Below are positions 49,532 through 58,605 of a stretch of 64,000 bases of DNA, in pieces. A program made the position numbers and the translations under genes. Position 1 is the first letter of the stretch, and the number at the start of each line of letters is the position of its first letter. A model generated the notes under the pieces. The model was not told where the DNA came from and did not search any database. It saw nothing but the letters and a program-made list of their open reading frames with translations. Origin of the DNA: Infirmifilum lucidum (GTDB taxonomy: Archaea > Thermoproteota > Thermoprotei > Thermofilales > Thermofilaceae); NCBI RefSeq assembly GCF_014876775.1, contig NZ_CP062310.1, positions 124,001 to 188,000 of the forward strand. Reading direction: 5' to 3'.

Positions 49532-50884
49532 TCAAAAAACTACCTCGAATCTCTCGGCCTGCCAGACGACAAGTATGGATGCTATACACGCGAGTAACGA
49601 GAGTACGGCAAGTCCCGAGATTGGGATGCCCTCAAACCCCTTAATTACCGCTGAGGTCGAGACGGAGAACTTGTACGTCATGGGAGCGCCTCTCCTACAG
49701 GCGCCAGTCACTGGGTCGCACTGCAGGACGTCTGTTGTAAGCACGCCTAAGCCAGAGTCCAGTAGGCCGTAGTCGTCGAAACGTAGGTTGCCGCTAATGT
49801 TTATCCTGACGGGTATGCCCTGAACCCTACCAGTAGTGGAGAGCACCACATCTACACTCTTGCCCTTGTTGGCACTGCTGTATACGAGTCCTGCCGCTTT
49901 CAGCCTGTTGAACACTACGCGCACGCTGTCTGTCGAGATAGGGCTGTTATCGAGGCTCCCGCCGTTCAGCTGCACTATCACGCTCTCGTTAGCATAAACG
50001 CCGGTGCAACCAGTGGACGGGCTACACGTGTCCACGCTAAAGTCTAGGATCTTGTTCACACCGCCCGCTGTGGCCCCAGCGTACGCGGAGTACAGGGCGC
50101 CTAGAGCCGTGAGGCCTATTAGGAGAACCAGCACTGCTTTGGCGATAGTGCTGAGCCCCGGCTTAACGAATAACACGTCAAAGAAGAAGCGCCTCATGGA
50201 GGCGTAGACCCTGAGCAGGCCCAGCCTCTCGTAGCTCACGGATAGAGGTAGGAGCGCTATACCCCCTATGAAGCCGCCGGCGTGGGCGAAAACCGCGACG
50301 CCGAGGCTCGCGCCAAGGTAGCCCTGCAGTATCTGTGTCGCGAACCAGAAGATTATGTAGGCCGCGGCGCGCGTCGTGAAGCAGAGCGGTATGAAGAAGT
50401 AGAAGAAGCACATTGTGAGCCTAGTCCCGGGGAAGAGCAGGAGGTATGCCCCCAGGATGCCGCTTATAGCCCCGCTAGCGCCCAGAGCCGGGACAAAGGC
50501 GGAGGACGCGCCCTCTATTGGCAGGAAGGCCGTGTGGAACACTGTCGCGAATAGGCCGCTCATAAAGTACAGCCACAGGTAACGCTTGGAGCCTAGAGCC
50601 GCCTCGACCTGCCGCCCGAACGAGTAGAGATAGAGCATGTTGAAGAATATGTGGGCTAGGTTGGCGTGCAGGAACATGCTCGTGAACACCCTGTACAGCT
50701 GGCTGGGCTTCAGTATCAAAGCGGGGACGAAAGCCAGGGACTGAACCCACCTGTCTTCGACAGCCACAAAGCCGTTCCCCGCAGATGTCGCCAGGTAGAC
50801 GGCGACGTTCGTTGCTACGAGGGCTATCGTGGCAACAGGCCTGTGCCTCTCGAGCTCCTCGTAGTGTGGGTACGCGATACCCAT
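49532..50884 (-). CDS. Rhomboid-family intramembrane serine protease with extracytoplasmic domain
   Basis: 450 residues. The rhomboid core covers about 20-215: HANLAHIFFNMLYLYSFG with the conserved HxxxN, catalytic Ser in GASGAISGILG, and His in VFAHAGGFIGG. After a further helix (about 247-270) comes an external domain of about 150 residues with paired cysteines (DTCSPSTGCTG, and CDPVTGACRRG) and a final helix near 420-440. The added domain is unusual and may present substrates or sense redox state. Confidence 0.88.
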   Translation of the reverse strand: MGIAYPHYEELERHRPVATIALVATNVAVYLATSAGNGFVAVEDRWVQSLAFVPALILKPSQLYRVFTSMFLHANLAHIFFNMLYLYSFGRQVEAALGSKRYLWLYFMSGLFATVFHTAFLPIEGASSAFVPALGASGAISGILGAYLLLFPGTRLTMCFFYFFIPLCFTTRAAAYIIFWFATQILQGYLGASLGVAVFAHAGGFIGGIALLPLSVSYERLGLLRVYASMRRFFFDVLFVKPGLSTIAKAVLVLLIGLTALGALYSAYAGATAGGVNKILDFSVDTCSPSTGCTGVYANESVIVQLNGGSLDNSPISTDSVRVVFNRLKAAGLVYSSANKGKSVDVVLSTTGRVQGIPVRINISGNLRFDDYGLLDSGLGVLTTDVLQCDPVTGACRRGAPMTYKFSVSTSAVIKGFEGIPISGLAVLSLLACIASILVVWQAERFEVVF

Positions 50885-50922
50885 CGCGCTCGTAAACTAA
50901 GTCGTCGAGGCGCTATTATACT

Positions 50923-51594
50923 TTAGCGGCTGACTAGTTCTAAGAGCCTCCACAGCTCGGGCGCTCTAACCCCTTTGCGCTCTTCAAGCCACCTCAGGTA
51001 CGCCTCATCCAGGTTCCTGGACTTGACTATGTAGTTGAAGACGTAGTCGACGTACTCGAGTACGGCTTCGCGCGTCAGAGGCGAGGAGCCGAGGGCCTCG
51101 CTGGGAGGGTACGGCAGGCCCCACAGATCCCTGTTCTCGAAGCCCTCCATTGGAGCCGAGGAGACCACGACGTCGTAGGGGCCAGGCTCGAGCAAGGGCC
51201 TGCCTTCTACTACCTTTCTCCACTCCTCGAGGTTTATCTCTCCCCTGGCCCTCGCCTTGAAGGCTAGAACAGCCAAATCGCCGCCCCGCTTTGTGTACTC
51301 TGAAGCCCTCGACCCGTAGCACTTGACCTTAGCACCGATTACTGGCATTGCGCGCAGGAGGGGTTCTTCGACCCAAAGCCAGCTCCTGTAGAAGTCGCCG
51401 TAGAGGTTCCGGAGGGATAGCTTCAGCCTAGTCCAGTTAATGAGCCCTTTCGAGTAGAGGTTCAGCTGCTTCTCGAGCTCCGGGGGGTATGGGAGAGCTA
51501 TAACGACCTCGCCGCTTGCAAACTCCCTGCTTATCGTGCTCGCAAGCTTCACCCTGGCCAGTCGGAGCCTTGGAGCGAGAAGGGCTATAGGCAT
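50923..51594 (-). CDS. Hypothetical protein
   Basis: 223 residues, soluble, alpha/beta, with an internal EVVIALPYPPELEKQL strand-helix and a C-terminal helix-rich part (YVDYVFNYIVKSRNLDEAY). Proline-rich turns (ALPYPPE, GLPYPPSE) occur twice. I do not recognise the family. It shares its strand with the rhomboid gene downstream, 38 bp apart. Confidence 0.6.
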   Translation of the reverse strand: MPIALLAPRLRLARVKLASTISREFASGEVVIALPYPPELEKQLNLYSKGLINWTRLKLSLRNLYGDFYRSWLWVEEPLLRAMPVIGAKVKCYGSRASEYTKRGGDLAVLAFKARARGEINLEEWRKVVEGRPLLEPGPYDVVVSSAPMEGFENRDLWGLPYPPSEALGSSPLTREAVLEYVDYVFNYIVKSRNLDEAYLRWLEERKGVRAPELWRLLELVSR

Positions 51595-51678
51595 ACGCGA
51601 CTATACGTGTAAGTTCCTTCACTCACGCTTAAAATTTATCTCTACCTGAACACAGGACATAGGCTTAGAGGAAAGAAG

Positions 51679-52579
51679 ATGAAAATCGTGGAATTTGAGA
51701 GGATTATTTTGAGGACGTTAGAAGACTGCTGAACCTTTCTCTAAGCGAGGACGCGATCCCGGACAAGACGTTAAGAAGGATAACATTTGATGACCCAAAC
51801 TACGACGGCAAGTACGCGCTAGTAGCGGTTGAAGACGGAAAGCCCATTGGCTTCGTCCTGGGGGTGAGGAGGAGAAGAGAACCGAAGGAGCTCGTTGATG
51901 TGCAAAGGAACCTGGCCTGGGTCAAGGTCTTTGCGGTTAAGGAGGAATATCGAGGTAAGGGAGTTGCTACCGCATTATTTGATGAATTAGAGGAGAGGCT
52001 GAGGGAAGATGAAAGCGAAAGGGTGAGGGTTTCAGACTACTCCTGCGGCATCTATTCTGTAGAGTGGATTTGAAGTACCAGGACGGAGTCTCGTTCCTGC
52101 AGAGGAGAGGCTACCGGAAAGTGGGGGAAGCCGTAGACTACGAGATAGACCTGCTTGACTTTTATGTGCCGAGGAGAATCCTAGAGGCCGACACGGGGCC
52201 GGCTACCGTCAGAAGGGCTGGAAGAGAAGACGAAGACAGGGTATTAAGCTGGATAAGGTCTGAATTTTCAGTGTACTGGGAGTACGAGGCAAAAGCAGTA
52301 TTTGGTTACGAAAAGCCGAAAGTGTGGATAGCAGAGGATGACACAGGGCTCATAGGCTTCGCAGTTTATAGCGCACTTGAGCCGCACTGGTTTGGGCGTT
52401 TCGGCGAAGTCGAGGCAGAAGGGAATAGGTTTTATCCTCCTATTCAACAGCCTTAGGAGCATGAGAGAAGAGGGCCAGAGAATAGCCGTCATCCCCTGGA
52501 CTAGCCACCTGTTCTTCTACACTCAGGTTCCAGGGATAAAGGGGATAAGGCACTATGGATAATGGAGAAGAAATTATAG
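51679..52579 (+). pseudogene. GNAT acetyltransferase with several frameshifts
   Basis: ATG 51679 starts MKIVEF. After shifts near 51695, 52065, 52430 and 52556 a continuous GNAT-like protein can be read: DGKPIGFVLGVRRRR, VFAVKEEYRGKGVATALFDE (acetyl-CoA loop), SFLQRRGYRKVGEAVDYEID, then VWIAEDDTGLIGFAVYS, GFILLFNSLRSMREEGQR and FYTQVPGIKGIRHY. Two GNAT halves are visible. At least four indels are needed, so it is dead. It is AT-richer than its neighbours, which suggests acquisition before decay. Confidence 0.75.
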
Positions 52580-52622
52580 TCTCTTTTTGTCTCTTTCAAT
52601 GTACTGCCGGGAGTAATCCCCC

Positions 52623-53732
52623 TCAGTACTCGAGTAGTCTCTCTATCTTCTCGAGCGCCTTTAGGCCGGAACCCGTGAGGGGGGCCAGGACGCTCTCCCC
52701 CCTGTCCACCAGGCCCTCTTCGGCGAGCCGGCGGATCGCGGGGACAACCGTAGCACTCGTGGGCTCCACCAGGATGCCTTGCTTCGCGAGAGTCTTCAAG
52801 CCCTCGACAATACCTCTCTTGTCTACGACGACCAGCCCCCCGCCGCTCTCCCTAATGCTCTCGACGACCTCGCCCAGCCTCGGCGGGTTCGGAACCATGA
52901 TCCCATCTGCTACTGGTTCCGCTTCAATATTCTCGTAAGGCTTCCCGTGCAGCGCCTCGTAGAGGATGGGGTTCGAGGCTGACTGCACCGCGAACATCCT
53001 GGGCCTTGAGCCGGAGTAGCCGTACTCGTGGAGCCTCTTGAAGCCCAGGTATACCCCGAGGAAGAGCCCCCCGCTGCCGACAGGGGCTACGACTGCATCA
53101 GGAACACCGTTCTCCTCGTAGAATTCGTAGGCTATTGTCGCGTTGGCCTCGGGGAAGAAAGGGCTCCAGAGGTGGCTGGCGTAGAAAGCGTTGCCCAGCT
53201 CGCCTAAGGCCCGCCTGGTAGCCTCTCCCCGTCCCCCCTCGACCTCCACTAGCCTGGCACCATAGAGCCTTATCTGTAGTTTTTTCCCATGGGGGGCTGT
53301 GGCTGGAGTGTAGATCCTGCAGTTTATCCCCGCGGCAGAGGAGTAAGCCGATATAGACGCACCCGCATTCCCAGAGCTGTCCTCAACTAACTCGGCAACC
53401 CTCGAGGCCTTCAGGTTTGTTACCATCAGGCTTGAACCCCTATCCTTGAAGGAGCCCGTCGGGTTCAGGAACTCCAGCTTGAAGAAAACCCTTAGGCCGA
53501 GCATTTCGACTTTCAATGTTGGAGTCCCGCCCTCCCCCAGGGTGACCGGCTCGGCCCTATCTACCAGGGGCAGTGAGGCCCTGTACCTCCACATGCTCCT
53601 TAGGCCATGTACGGGCCTGAACTCGAAGGAGTCGCAGGATACCTGTAGCGGCGCCCCGCACTCGCACCTCCACATGAGGGAGCCAAGCCTGTACTCCCGC
53701 CCGCAGTCCGGGCACTTCAGGGTGCAGGGCAC
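52623..53732 (-). CDS. thrC: Threonine synthase-like PLP enzyme
   Basis: 369 residues. A rubredoxin-like zinc knuckle (KCPDCGREY and WRCECGAP, about 8-28) is followed by a fold-II PLP domain with FLNPTGSFKDRGSS, whose Lys (about 97) binds PLP, then SSGNAGASISAYS and VGSGGLFLGVYLG (phosphate loop). These match archaeal threonine synthases, the last step from O-phosphohomoserine to threonine. Other PLP enzymes of this fold (for example cysteate or diaminopropionate enzymes) cannot be fully excluded. No other thr gene is near. Confidence 0.82.
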   Translation of the reverse strand: MPCTLKCPDCGREYRLGSLMWRCECGAPLQVSCDSFEFRPVHGLRSMWRYRASLPLVDRAEPVTLGEGGTPTLKVEMLGLRVFFKLEFLNPTGSFKDRGSSLMVTNLKASRVAELVEDSSGNAGASISAYSSAAGINCRIYTPATAPHGKKLQIRLYGARLVEVEGGRGEATRRALGELGNAFYASHLWSPFFPEANATIAYEFYEENGVPDAVVAPVGSGGLFLGVYLGFKRLHEYGYSGSRPRMFAVQSASNPILYEALHGKPYENIEAEPVADGIMVPNPPRLGEVVESIRESGGGLVVVDKRGIVEGLKTLAKQGILVEPTSATVVPAIRRLAEEGLVDRGESVLAPLTGSGLKALEKIERLLEY

Positions 53733-53755
53733 GCTATATCATACTCACAAAATAG

Positions 53756-54232
53756 TTATAGTTGTTTTTGCTCGAGTAGAGCCTTCACGTCGCACAGATC
53801 CCGGACATCGCTTCCAACGTTGAGGACTCTTAGCCCCTGCAAGGCGTTCTTCACTCTCTCGCATATAGCTGTATTGTCGTCCACGAAAATAGCGTCCTCT
53901 GGGGCTAGCTCCAGAGACGCGAGTATCCGCTTGATCATCTCCTCCTTGAAGGGGTGTGGCTCTACAACGATCAAGTCGAAGTACTCCTTCAAGCCTAGGG
54001 CCTCGAGCGCGGCTAGGGCCTGCTCCGGGTTATTCCAGCTAGCGACGGCGAGCAACAAGCCCTTAGACTTCGCAAGCGCTAGTAGCTCCCTTGCACAGGG
54101 GTTCAGCCTTATCGTATTCCCGTGTGAGTCAGTGACCGCGTCTTCGGAGACCCTCCTGTAGGGAGGACTCGTACTCGAGATGTCGGGGTGGCTCCAGAGA
54201 GTCCTGTCCAGGTCGAGTATTAAGAGCTTCAT
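53756..54232 (-). CDS. HAD phosphatase, MDP-1-like
   Basis: 158 residues. HAD motif I is LILDLDRTLW (nucleophile D7, D9), motif II near AVASWNNPEQA, and motif III/IV is K in PFKEE and DAIFVDDNTAICE. The insert pattern and size fit magnesium-dependent phosphatase-1, a small cytosolic enzyme acting on sugar phosphates or damaged proteins. It precedes the PLP enzyme on the same strand with a 23-bp gap. Confidence 0.82.
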   Translation of the reverse strand: MKLLILDLDRTLWSHPDISSTSPPYRRVSEDAVTDSHGNTIRLNPCARELLALAKSKGLLLAVASWNNPEQALAALEALGLKEYFDLIVVEPHPFKEEMIKRILASLELAPEDAIFVDDNTAICERVKNALQGLRVLNVGSDVRDLCDVKALLEQKQL

Positions 54233-54277
54233 GAGGTGGACTCCCCTGTAGCTTAAATAAGCTTAGCGCTCTCCATG

Positions 54278-54332
54278 AAAACTCAGTGTGAAATGGACTC
54301 ATCACGCATCAGCTCGTCTCTTCCTCATCCCC
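54278..54332 (-). ncRNA. Candidate C/D box sRNA
   Basis: On the minus strand in order: C-like ATGAGGA (54328-54322, one mismatch), 9 nt, D' CTGA (54312-54309), 3 nt, C' GTGATGA (54305-54299), exactly 12 nt, D CTGA (54286-54283). C', D' and D are perfect and all spacings fit archaeal methylation guides. It lies in the 179-bp gap between two genes. Targets were not searched and the C box is imperfect. Confidence 0.6.
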
Positions 54333-54411
54333 CTATTCTCCTAACACTCAGGGCCTTATAAACTCCCACTCGCCGCGACGCCTCAGCGCTTAAACATGCT
54401 AGCCCGGGAGG

Positions 54412-54999
54412 CTAGGCCTCTGGCCTCAAGAGCTTGGCCATCACTATGTACCTCCTCCCCGAGAAAAAAGCCTCCCCTAACGGTCGGTAGCCTCTCCTAT
54501 AGTAAAGGAGTAGGGCTGGGTTCTCGGCGTCGACGTCCAGTACAATTCCCACCCCGCCAATCCTACCGCAGGCCTTCTCGGCAGCGCTCAGCGCGAGCGA
54601 GCCGTAGCCGCGCCTCCTAACGGCAGAGGCCAGGAACAGGAGGTGGCAGTAGTTCTCCAATCCACGCGTAGCCGCCCAGTACCTTAGAGACTGCCCGAGC
54701 CAGCCGGCAACCTCGAGTAGTCCTCTTGGCCCCAGGCTTCTCGCGAGCAGCCAGAGTGCACGCCTGGAGACGCGCGTCCAGCGGAAGGCGAAGCTTAAAA
54801 CGGCGACCGCTACAGTTACGCCCTTTTCCTGGACGCAGACGCTCAACAGCGCTCCTTCCCTGAGGAGCTCTCCGATAGCCTCGAAGAAGCTGAGGACGCG
54901 GCTCTTTTCGCGGAAGACTCTCGTGAAGAGGGGATCTCCCCTGAAAGCCCAGTAGAGCGTCTGCGGGGCTCGAGGGCAGCGGCGCGACAAACCCAGCAC
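54412..54999 (-). CDS. GNAT-family acetyltransferase
   Basis: 195 residues from GTG 54999. The same frame is open further, but those codons are antisense to the nitrilase gene. The acetyl-CoA motif is CHLLFLASAVRRRGYGSLAL (RRxGYG loop), followed by GIVLDVDAENPALLLYYRRG and a C-terminal GRRYIVMAKLL, a standard GNAT layout. The substrate is unknown. The promoter is shared with the divergent nitrilase gene. Confidence 0.78.
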   Translation of the reverse strand: MLGLSRRCPRAPQTLYWAFRGDPLFTRVFREKSRVLSFFEAIGELLREGALLSVCVQEKGVTVAVAVLSFAFRWTRVSRRALWLLARSLGPRGLLEVAGWLGQSLRYWAATRGLENYCHLLFLASAVRRRGYGSLALSAAEKACGRIGGVGIVLDVDAENPALLLYYRRGYRPLGEAFFSGRRYIVMAKLLRPEA

Positions 55000-55003
55000 A
55001 TGG

Positions 55004-55028
55004 TTTATACGTTTTAAGCTGTATAAAA
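55004..55028. promoter_or_regulatory. Divergent promoter with two TATA boxes
   Basis: TTTATACGTTTTAA (55004-55017) lies about 18-30 bp before GTG 55034 (plus). TATAAAAG (55022-55029; CTTTTATA on minus) lies about 23-30 bp before GTG 54999 (minus). The two core promoters interlock in under 30 bp, so one factor could control both genes, and both transcripts would be leaderless. Confidence 0.6.
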
Positions 55029-55033
55029 GTGGC

Positions 55034-55822
55034 GTGAGAGTCGCACTCCACCAGTTAACGGTTAGGGGGGACAAGTTAGAGAACCTCCGTAGAGTGTTGG
55101 CGGAGATCGATAGAGTTGATGCCGACCTGCACGTCTTCCCGGAGTACCTGATGGGGGTCGGCGAGAGGGGCGTTACGAGGGAATTTGTCCACGGGAACTC
55201 TGAGCCGCTCAGCGGCGACTTTGTGGGCAGTGTTGTCGACAAGAGCAGGGAGAGGGGTACTGCGGTTGTCTTCTCTGCCTTCCTGAGAGAGGGGGAGGGC
55301 GTCTACAACGCCGCTATCCTAGCCAATAGGGGGAGAGTGGAAGCCGTCTATAGAAAGATCCACCTCTTCGACGCCTTCGGCTACAGGGAGTCGAACATCT
55401 TCAAGCCAGGGGAGAGCCTAGCGGTAGCCAGGCTGGGCGAGTTCACAGTGGGTCTAGCCGTGTGCTTCGACTTGAGGTTCCCGGAGCTCTTCAGGGCCAT
55501 GGCGCTGAGGGGCGCCGACCTCTTCACCGTCCCGTCTGCGTGGTACAAGGGCCCCTACAAGGTCGAGCAGTGGCGGGCGCTCACAGCCGCCAGGGCCCAC
55601 GAGAATACTGCGTACCTCGTCGCTGTCGACCAGGCCGGCCAGTTTTTCGCGGGGCACAGTACTGTCGTGACACCTATTGGCCACAGGCTCGTCGAGCTGG
55701 GGGAGGCGGACAGGACAATCCAGGTAGACCTCGACTACGGTGAAGTCGAGGAGGCTAGGAGGGCTGTTCCCGTGTTGGAGTTATTGAAAAAAGAGCTATA
55801 CGCTGGGTGGTATGGGGCGTAG
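55034..55822 (+). CDS. Nitrilase-superfamily amidohydrolase (omega-amidase-like)
   Basis: 262 residues. The catalytic triad is in place: Glu in VFPEYLMG (E37), Lys in YRKIHLFD (about 107) and Cys in AVCFDLRFPELFRA (about 143), with a following PSAWYKGP substrate loop. The motif set resembles Nit2/omega-amidases that hydrolyse alpha-ketoglutaramate-type amides. The exact substrate is uncertain. Confidence 0.9.
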   Translation: MRVALHQLTVRGDKLENLRRVLAEIDRVDADLHVFPEYLMGVGERGVTREFVHGNSEPLSGDFVGSVVDKSRERGTAVVFSAFLREGEGVYNAAILANRGRVEAVYRKIHLFDAFGYRESNIFKPGESLAVARLGEFTVGLAVCFDLRFPELFRAMALRGADLFTVPSAWYKGPYKVEQWRALTAARAHENTAYLVAVDQAGQFFAGHSTVVTPIGHRLVELGEADRTIQVDLDYGEVEEARRAVPVLELLKKELYAGWYGA

Positions 55823-55840
55823 CGTCGTGATGCCCAAGCG

Positions 55841-56542
55841 TCAGAATAGCTTCTCAAGTACTCCGGGAACCTCCCAGAGGGAGCCTACAACCGCCACTCT
55901 CAGCTTCTTGTCGAGTATGGGGCTGTTGCGGCCCCAGTCTACCAGCACAGCCCCCATCCCCGCGTTCAGAGCGCCTGCGAGGTCTTCTTGTGGGCTGTCG
56001 CCCACGTGCACGGACTCCTCGGGCTCGGCGCCTACGGCCGCTAGCATCTCCCGGAATGGCTTCGCGTCGGGCTTGAGGGCCTTAACCTCGTCGGCGTAGA
56101 CCTGGACTTTAAAGTACTTTCCTAGGCCTGCCTTGTCGAGGAGCACGCGCGTCACGTAGCCCGGCCAGAATATCACGTTGCTCGTGACGGCTAGCGTGTA
56201 GCCTGCTTCTGACAGGGATTCGAGCGCCTGCATGGCCCCTTCTAGGGGCAGTTTCCCCGCATCTACAGTGTTCACAGCTCTAGCTACAGCCCAGTAGAGC
56301 TCGTACTTCGAGGTAAAGCCCAGGGAGTCGAGGAATATGCTAGTTGAACTGGCTATAATGTCGTCCTCGTCTACAACTCCCATCCTCCGGGCCCTCTTGA
56401 CGGCCGAGTAGGCCTTCTTGATGGAAGCGTAGACGTCCTCGGGGCTCCGCCCCACTGCCTCGGCGAGGGCTTCAGCTACAGCCCTGTAGAACACGTCTAT
56501 GCTGAGTAGCGTCGACCAGACGTCGAAGCTTACTGCTCTCAC
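55841..56542 (-). CDS. HAD-superfamily hydrolase (atypical motif I)
   Basis: 233 residues. Motif I is SFDVWSTLLS: the nucleophile Asp (D7) is present but the usual second Asp is Trp, a form seen in dehalogenase/phosphonatase-like members. Motif II is AVTSNVIFW, the Lys is in KALKPDAKPF, and motif IV is VHVGDSPQEDLAGALNAGM. It is likely a phosphatase or dehalogenase-fold enzyme of unknown substrate. Convergent with the nitrilase gene, 18 bp apart. Confidence 0.82.
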   Translation of the reverse strand: MRAVSFDVWSTLLSIDVFYRAVAEALAEAVGRSPEDVYASIKKAYSAVKRARRMGVVDEDDIIASSTSIFLDSLGFTSKYELYWAVARAVNTVDAGKLPLEGAMQALESLSEAGYTLAVTSNVIFWPGYVTRVLLDKAGLGKYFKVQVYADEVKALKPDAKPFREMLAAVGAEPEESVHVGDSPQEDLAGALNAGMGAVLVDWGRNSPILDKKLRVAVVGSLWEVPGVLEKLF

Positions 56543-56698
56543 GTTACAATAGGGAGTGTCTTCTGGGTAAATTGTTTTCGGCTCCTAGGCGTGGGAGCAC
56601 GCCCCTATGCGGAGTACACTCAGAGCCCCACGCGGGCGGTGGAGAAGAGTGCGACGGGGGACGACGGCCAGCCTGGGGGCAAGTAGAGGAAAGCGGTG

Positions 56699-57235
56699 CT
56701 AGGGCTTCGAGCCGACGACGAGAAAGTAGTCCTTGTACACCCTCAGGTCGTCAAGCCTGAAGAACCAGGGGAATAGCTGTTTAAAGGAGTCTAGGACTTT
56801 CTTGTGCTCTTCGGGCGGGTGGGGTGTAAGCCTCGAGCCTGGAGTCCAGTCGACAGCTATGAAAACACCGTTATCGGCCAGGACTTCCCGGCAGTTCTTG
56901 AGGAATACTCTAAGATCGGCTAGGTGGTGGAGAGTAGCAACGGTGGTTATTAGCTTGACTGAGCCTCTCCGGAGAGGCGGGTGGTGCGCGTCTGCACAGG
57001 CTAGATCCATAACCCCCCTCTCGTAGGCCTGGATGAAGAGGGTTTTTGCTTTCTGTAGTGCCAGAAGATCCAGGTCAAGCGTTACTACGTATGCACCCCT
57101 GCTTGAGGCTTCCACTAGAGCCCTTAGGTTCTCCCCGAAGCCTGTGCCCACGTCTACAGCTACAGGCGCCCCCAGCTCCCTGAGGTACCTGGTGTACAAG
57201 TCCCGTAGCTCATCTCTCAGCAGCCTCACAGGCAT
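56699..57235 (-). CDS. Class I SAM-dependent methyltransferase
   Basis: 178 residues. Motif I is VAVDVGTGFGENLRA (about 24-38), the acidic residue after beta-2 is TLDLDLLAL, motif II ADAHHPPL, motif III ITTVATLHHLADLRVFL, as in UbiE-like enzymes. The C-terminal part with VDWTPGS and FFRLDDLRVYKDYF follows. Substrate unknown. A 156-bp gap to the HAD gene holds nothing recognised. Confidence 0.82.
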   Translation of the reverse strand: MPVRLLRDELRDLYTRYLRELGAPVAVDVGTGFGENLRALVEASSRGAYVVTLDLDLLALQKAKTLFIQAYERGVMDLACADAHHPPLRRGSVKLITTVATLHHLADLRVFLKNCREVLADNGVFIAVDWTPGSRLTPHPPEEHKKVLDSFKQLFPWFFRLDDLRVYKDYFLVVGSKP

Positions 57236-57327
57236 TATTAGGTAAGCAACCAGAGGGGTAAAAAAGACTGTTTAAACGGGTAGAGAGCCGAAAAGCATTT
57301 TAGCGGGGGTAGAAGCAGGGAATTTTA

Positions 57328-58605
57328 ATGAGCTTCCCGGAGGTTCTACAAGTCGAGCCCACGAACACGTGCAACCTCTCGTGCATCATGTGCGTCAGGA
57401 GGACTTGGCGCCAGGCAGACTTCGGGTACATGAGCTGGAGCCTCTTCAAGAAGATAGTCGACGAGTCTACAGGCAGGATCAGGAGGCTCGCGCTGTACGG
57501 CTTCGGGGAACCCTTAAGCCACCCGCGCTTCGTGGACTTCGCGGCCTACGCGAGGACAGTACTGGGGGACGGGGTATTCATTCACTTCGTCACCAACGGA
57601 ACCCTGATGGACGGCAACACTGCTAGGCGAGTATTCGAGGCTGGAGTTGACCAGGTAGCGTTCAGCGTCGACGCGCCCGACATTAAACCCTTGAGCGAGA
57701 TAAGAGTCGGCGCTCAGCACTATAACGTCCTGGGGAACCTCAGGGAGACTGCGAGAGTCAAGAGAGACTACGGCGCAAGAGTCGGGGTAGCAGTAGTGCT
57801 GATGAAGAGGAACTATAGGATGTTGCCGGAAATCGTAGAGAGAGCGGGAGAGCTCGACCTGGACTTCGTCGTAGTCTCCCAGATGGTTCCGTACCACCCC
57901 GCCTTGGTGGGCGAGGCCGTCTACACCACAGCGAGCAGGGAGGCCGTAGAGTTTTTCAGGGAGGCTGGCGGCGAGCTCGATTCCCTCGCCAAGGAAGCCG
58001 TATACGACAGCCTACTAGCACACTACAAGTACGTCAGCTCCGGGAGGCAACGCCTCTACCTCCAGCTCGTCGAGAAGATAGCTTCAAGGGGCTACAGCGT
58101 CAACGCCGACATCGCCAGGGACGCCATCAAGCGCGAGAGCCTCCTCAAGGACGTGGAGGAGTACATCGAGAGAGCCAGAGAACACGCGAACAAGTACGGC
58201 ATTGAGGCTAGGCTCCCCAGCGTGTACGCCGACTCGCTCAAGCGCACATGCCCCTACGTAGACGAGAATGCAACGATGATACTGTGGGACGGGAGCGTAG
58301 CGCCATGCATGGATCTGGCTTACAACCACCCCCTTTACACCAACTTCCACGTCAAGAGCATTAAGGCCGTCCGCTTCGGCAACGTCACCCAGGAGAGCAT
58401 AGAGGATGTGTGGAACAAGCCCAGTTACGTGCAGTTCAGGAGGGTCAGGAGGAAACTGCCGTCCAGCGTCCCCTGGTGCGCGGACTGCCCATTTGCCACG
58501 AAGAAGTGCTGGTTTGTAGACGCCAACGAGTACGACTGTTACGGCAACGAGGTTGGCTGCAACGAGTGCATATACAGCGCAGGGCTAGCACACTGTATAC
58601 TCTAG
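57328..58605 (+). CDS. Radical SAM enzyme with SPASM-like C-terminal domain
   Basis: 425 residues. The cluster motif PTNTCNLSCIMC gives Cys15, Cys19 and Cys22 (CxxxCxxC). GFGEPLSHP is the GGE-like SAM motif. The C-terminus has SPASM-type cysteines: TCPYVDENATMILWDGSVAPC (residues about 309-329, split), CADCPFATKKCW and CNECIYSAGLAHC. Such enzymes modify peptides, proteins or cofactors. No obvious precursor peptide or partner was seen next to it. Start ATG, with an AT-rich promoter (57260-57327). Confidence 0.88.
   Translation: MSFPEVLQVEPTNTCNLSCIMCVRRTWRQADFGYMSWSLFKKIVDESTGRIRRLALYGFGEPLSHPRFVDFAAYARTVLGDGVFIHFVTNGTLMDGNTARRVFEAGVDQVAFSVDAPDIKPLSEIRVGAQHYNVLGNLRETARVKRDYGARVGVAVVLMKRNYRMLPEIVERAGELDLDFVVVSQMVPYHPALVGEAVYTTASREAVEFFREAGGELDSLAKEAVYDSLLAHYKYVSSGRQRLYLQLVEKIASRGYSVNADIARDAIKRESLLKDVEEYIERAREHANKYGIEARLPSVYADSLKRTCPYVDENATMILWDGSVAPCMDLAYNHPLYTNFHVKSIKAVRFGNVTQESIEDVWNKPSYVQFRRVRRKLPSSVPWCADCPFATKKCWFVDANEYDCYGNEVGCNECIYSAGLAHCIL

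Noticed and set aside
54999-55242. Longer N-terminus for the GNAT protein
   Set aside because: It would be antisense to well-conserved nitrilase codons, and a TATA box lies at 55022-55029.
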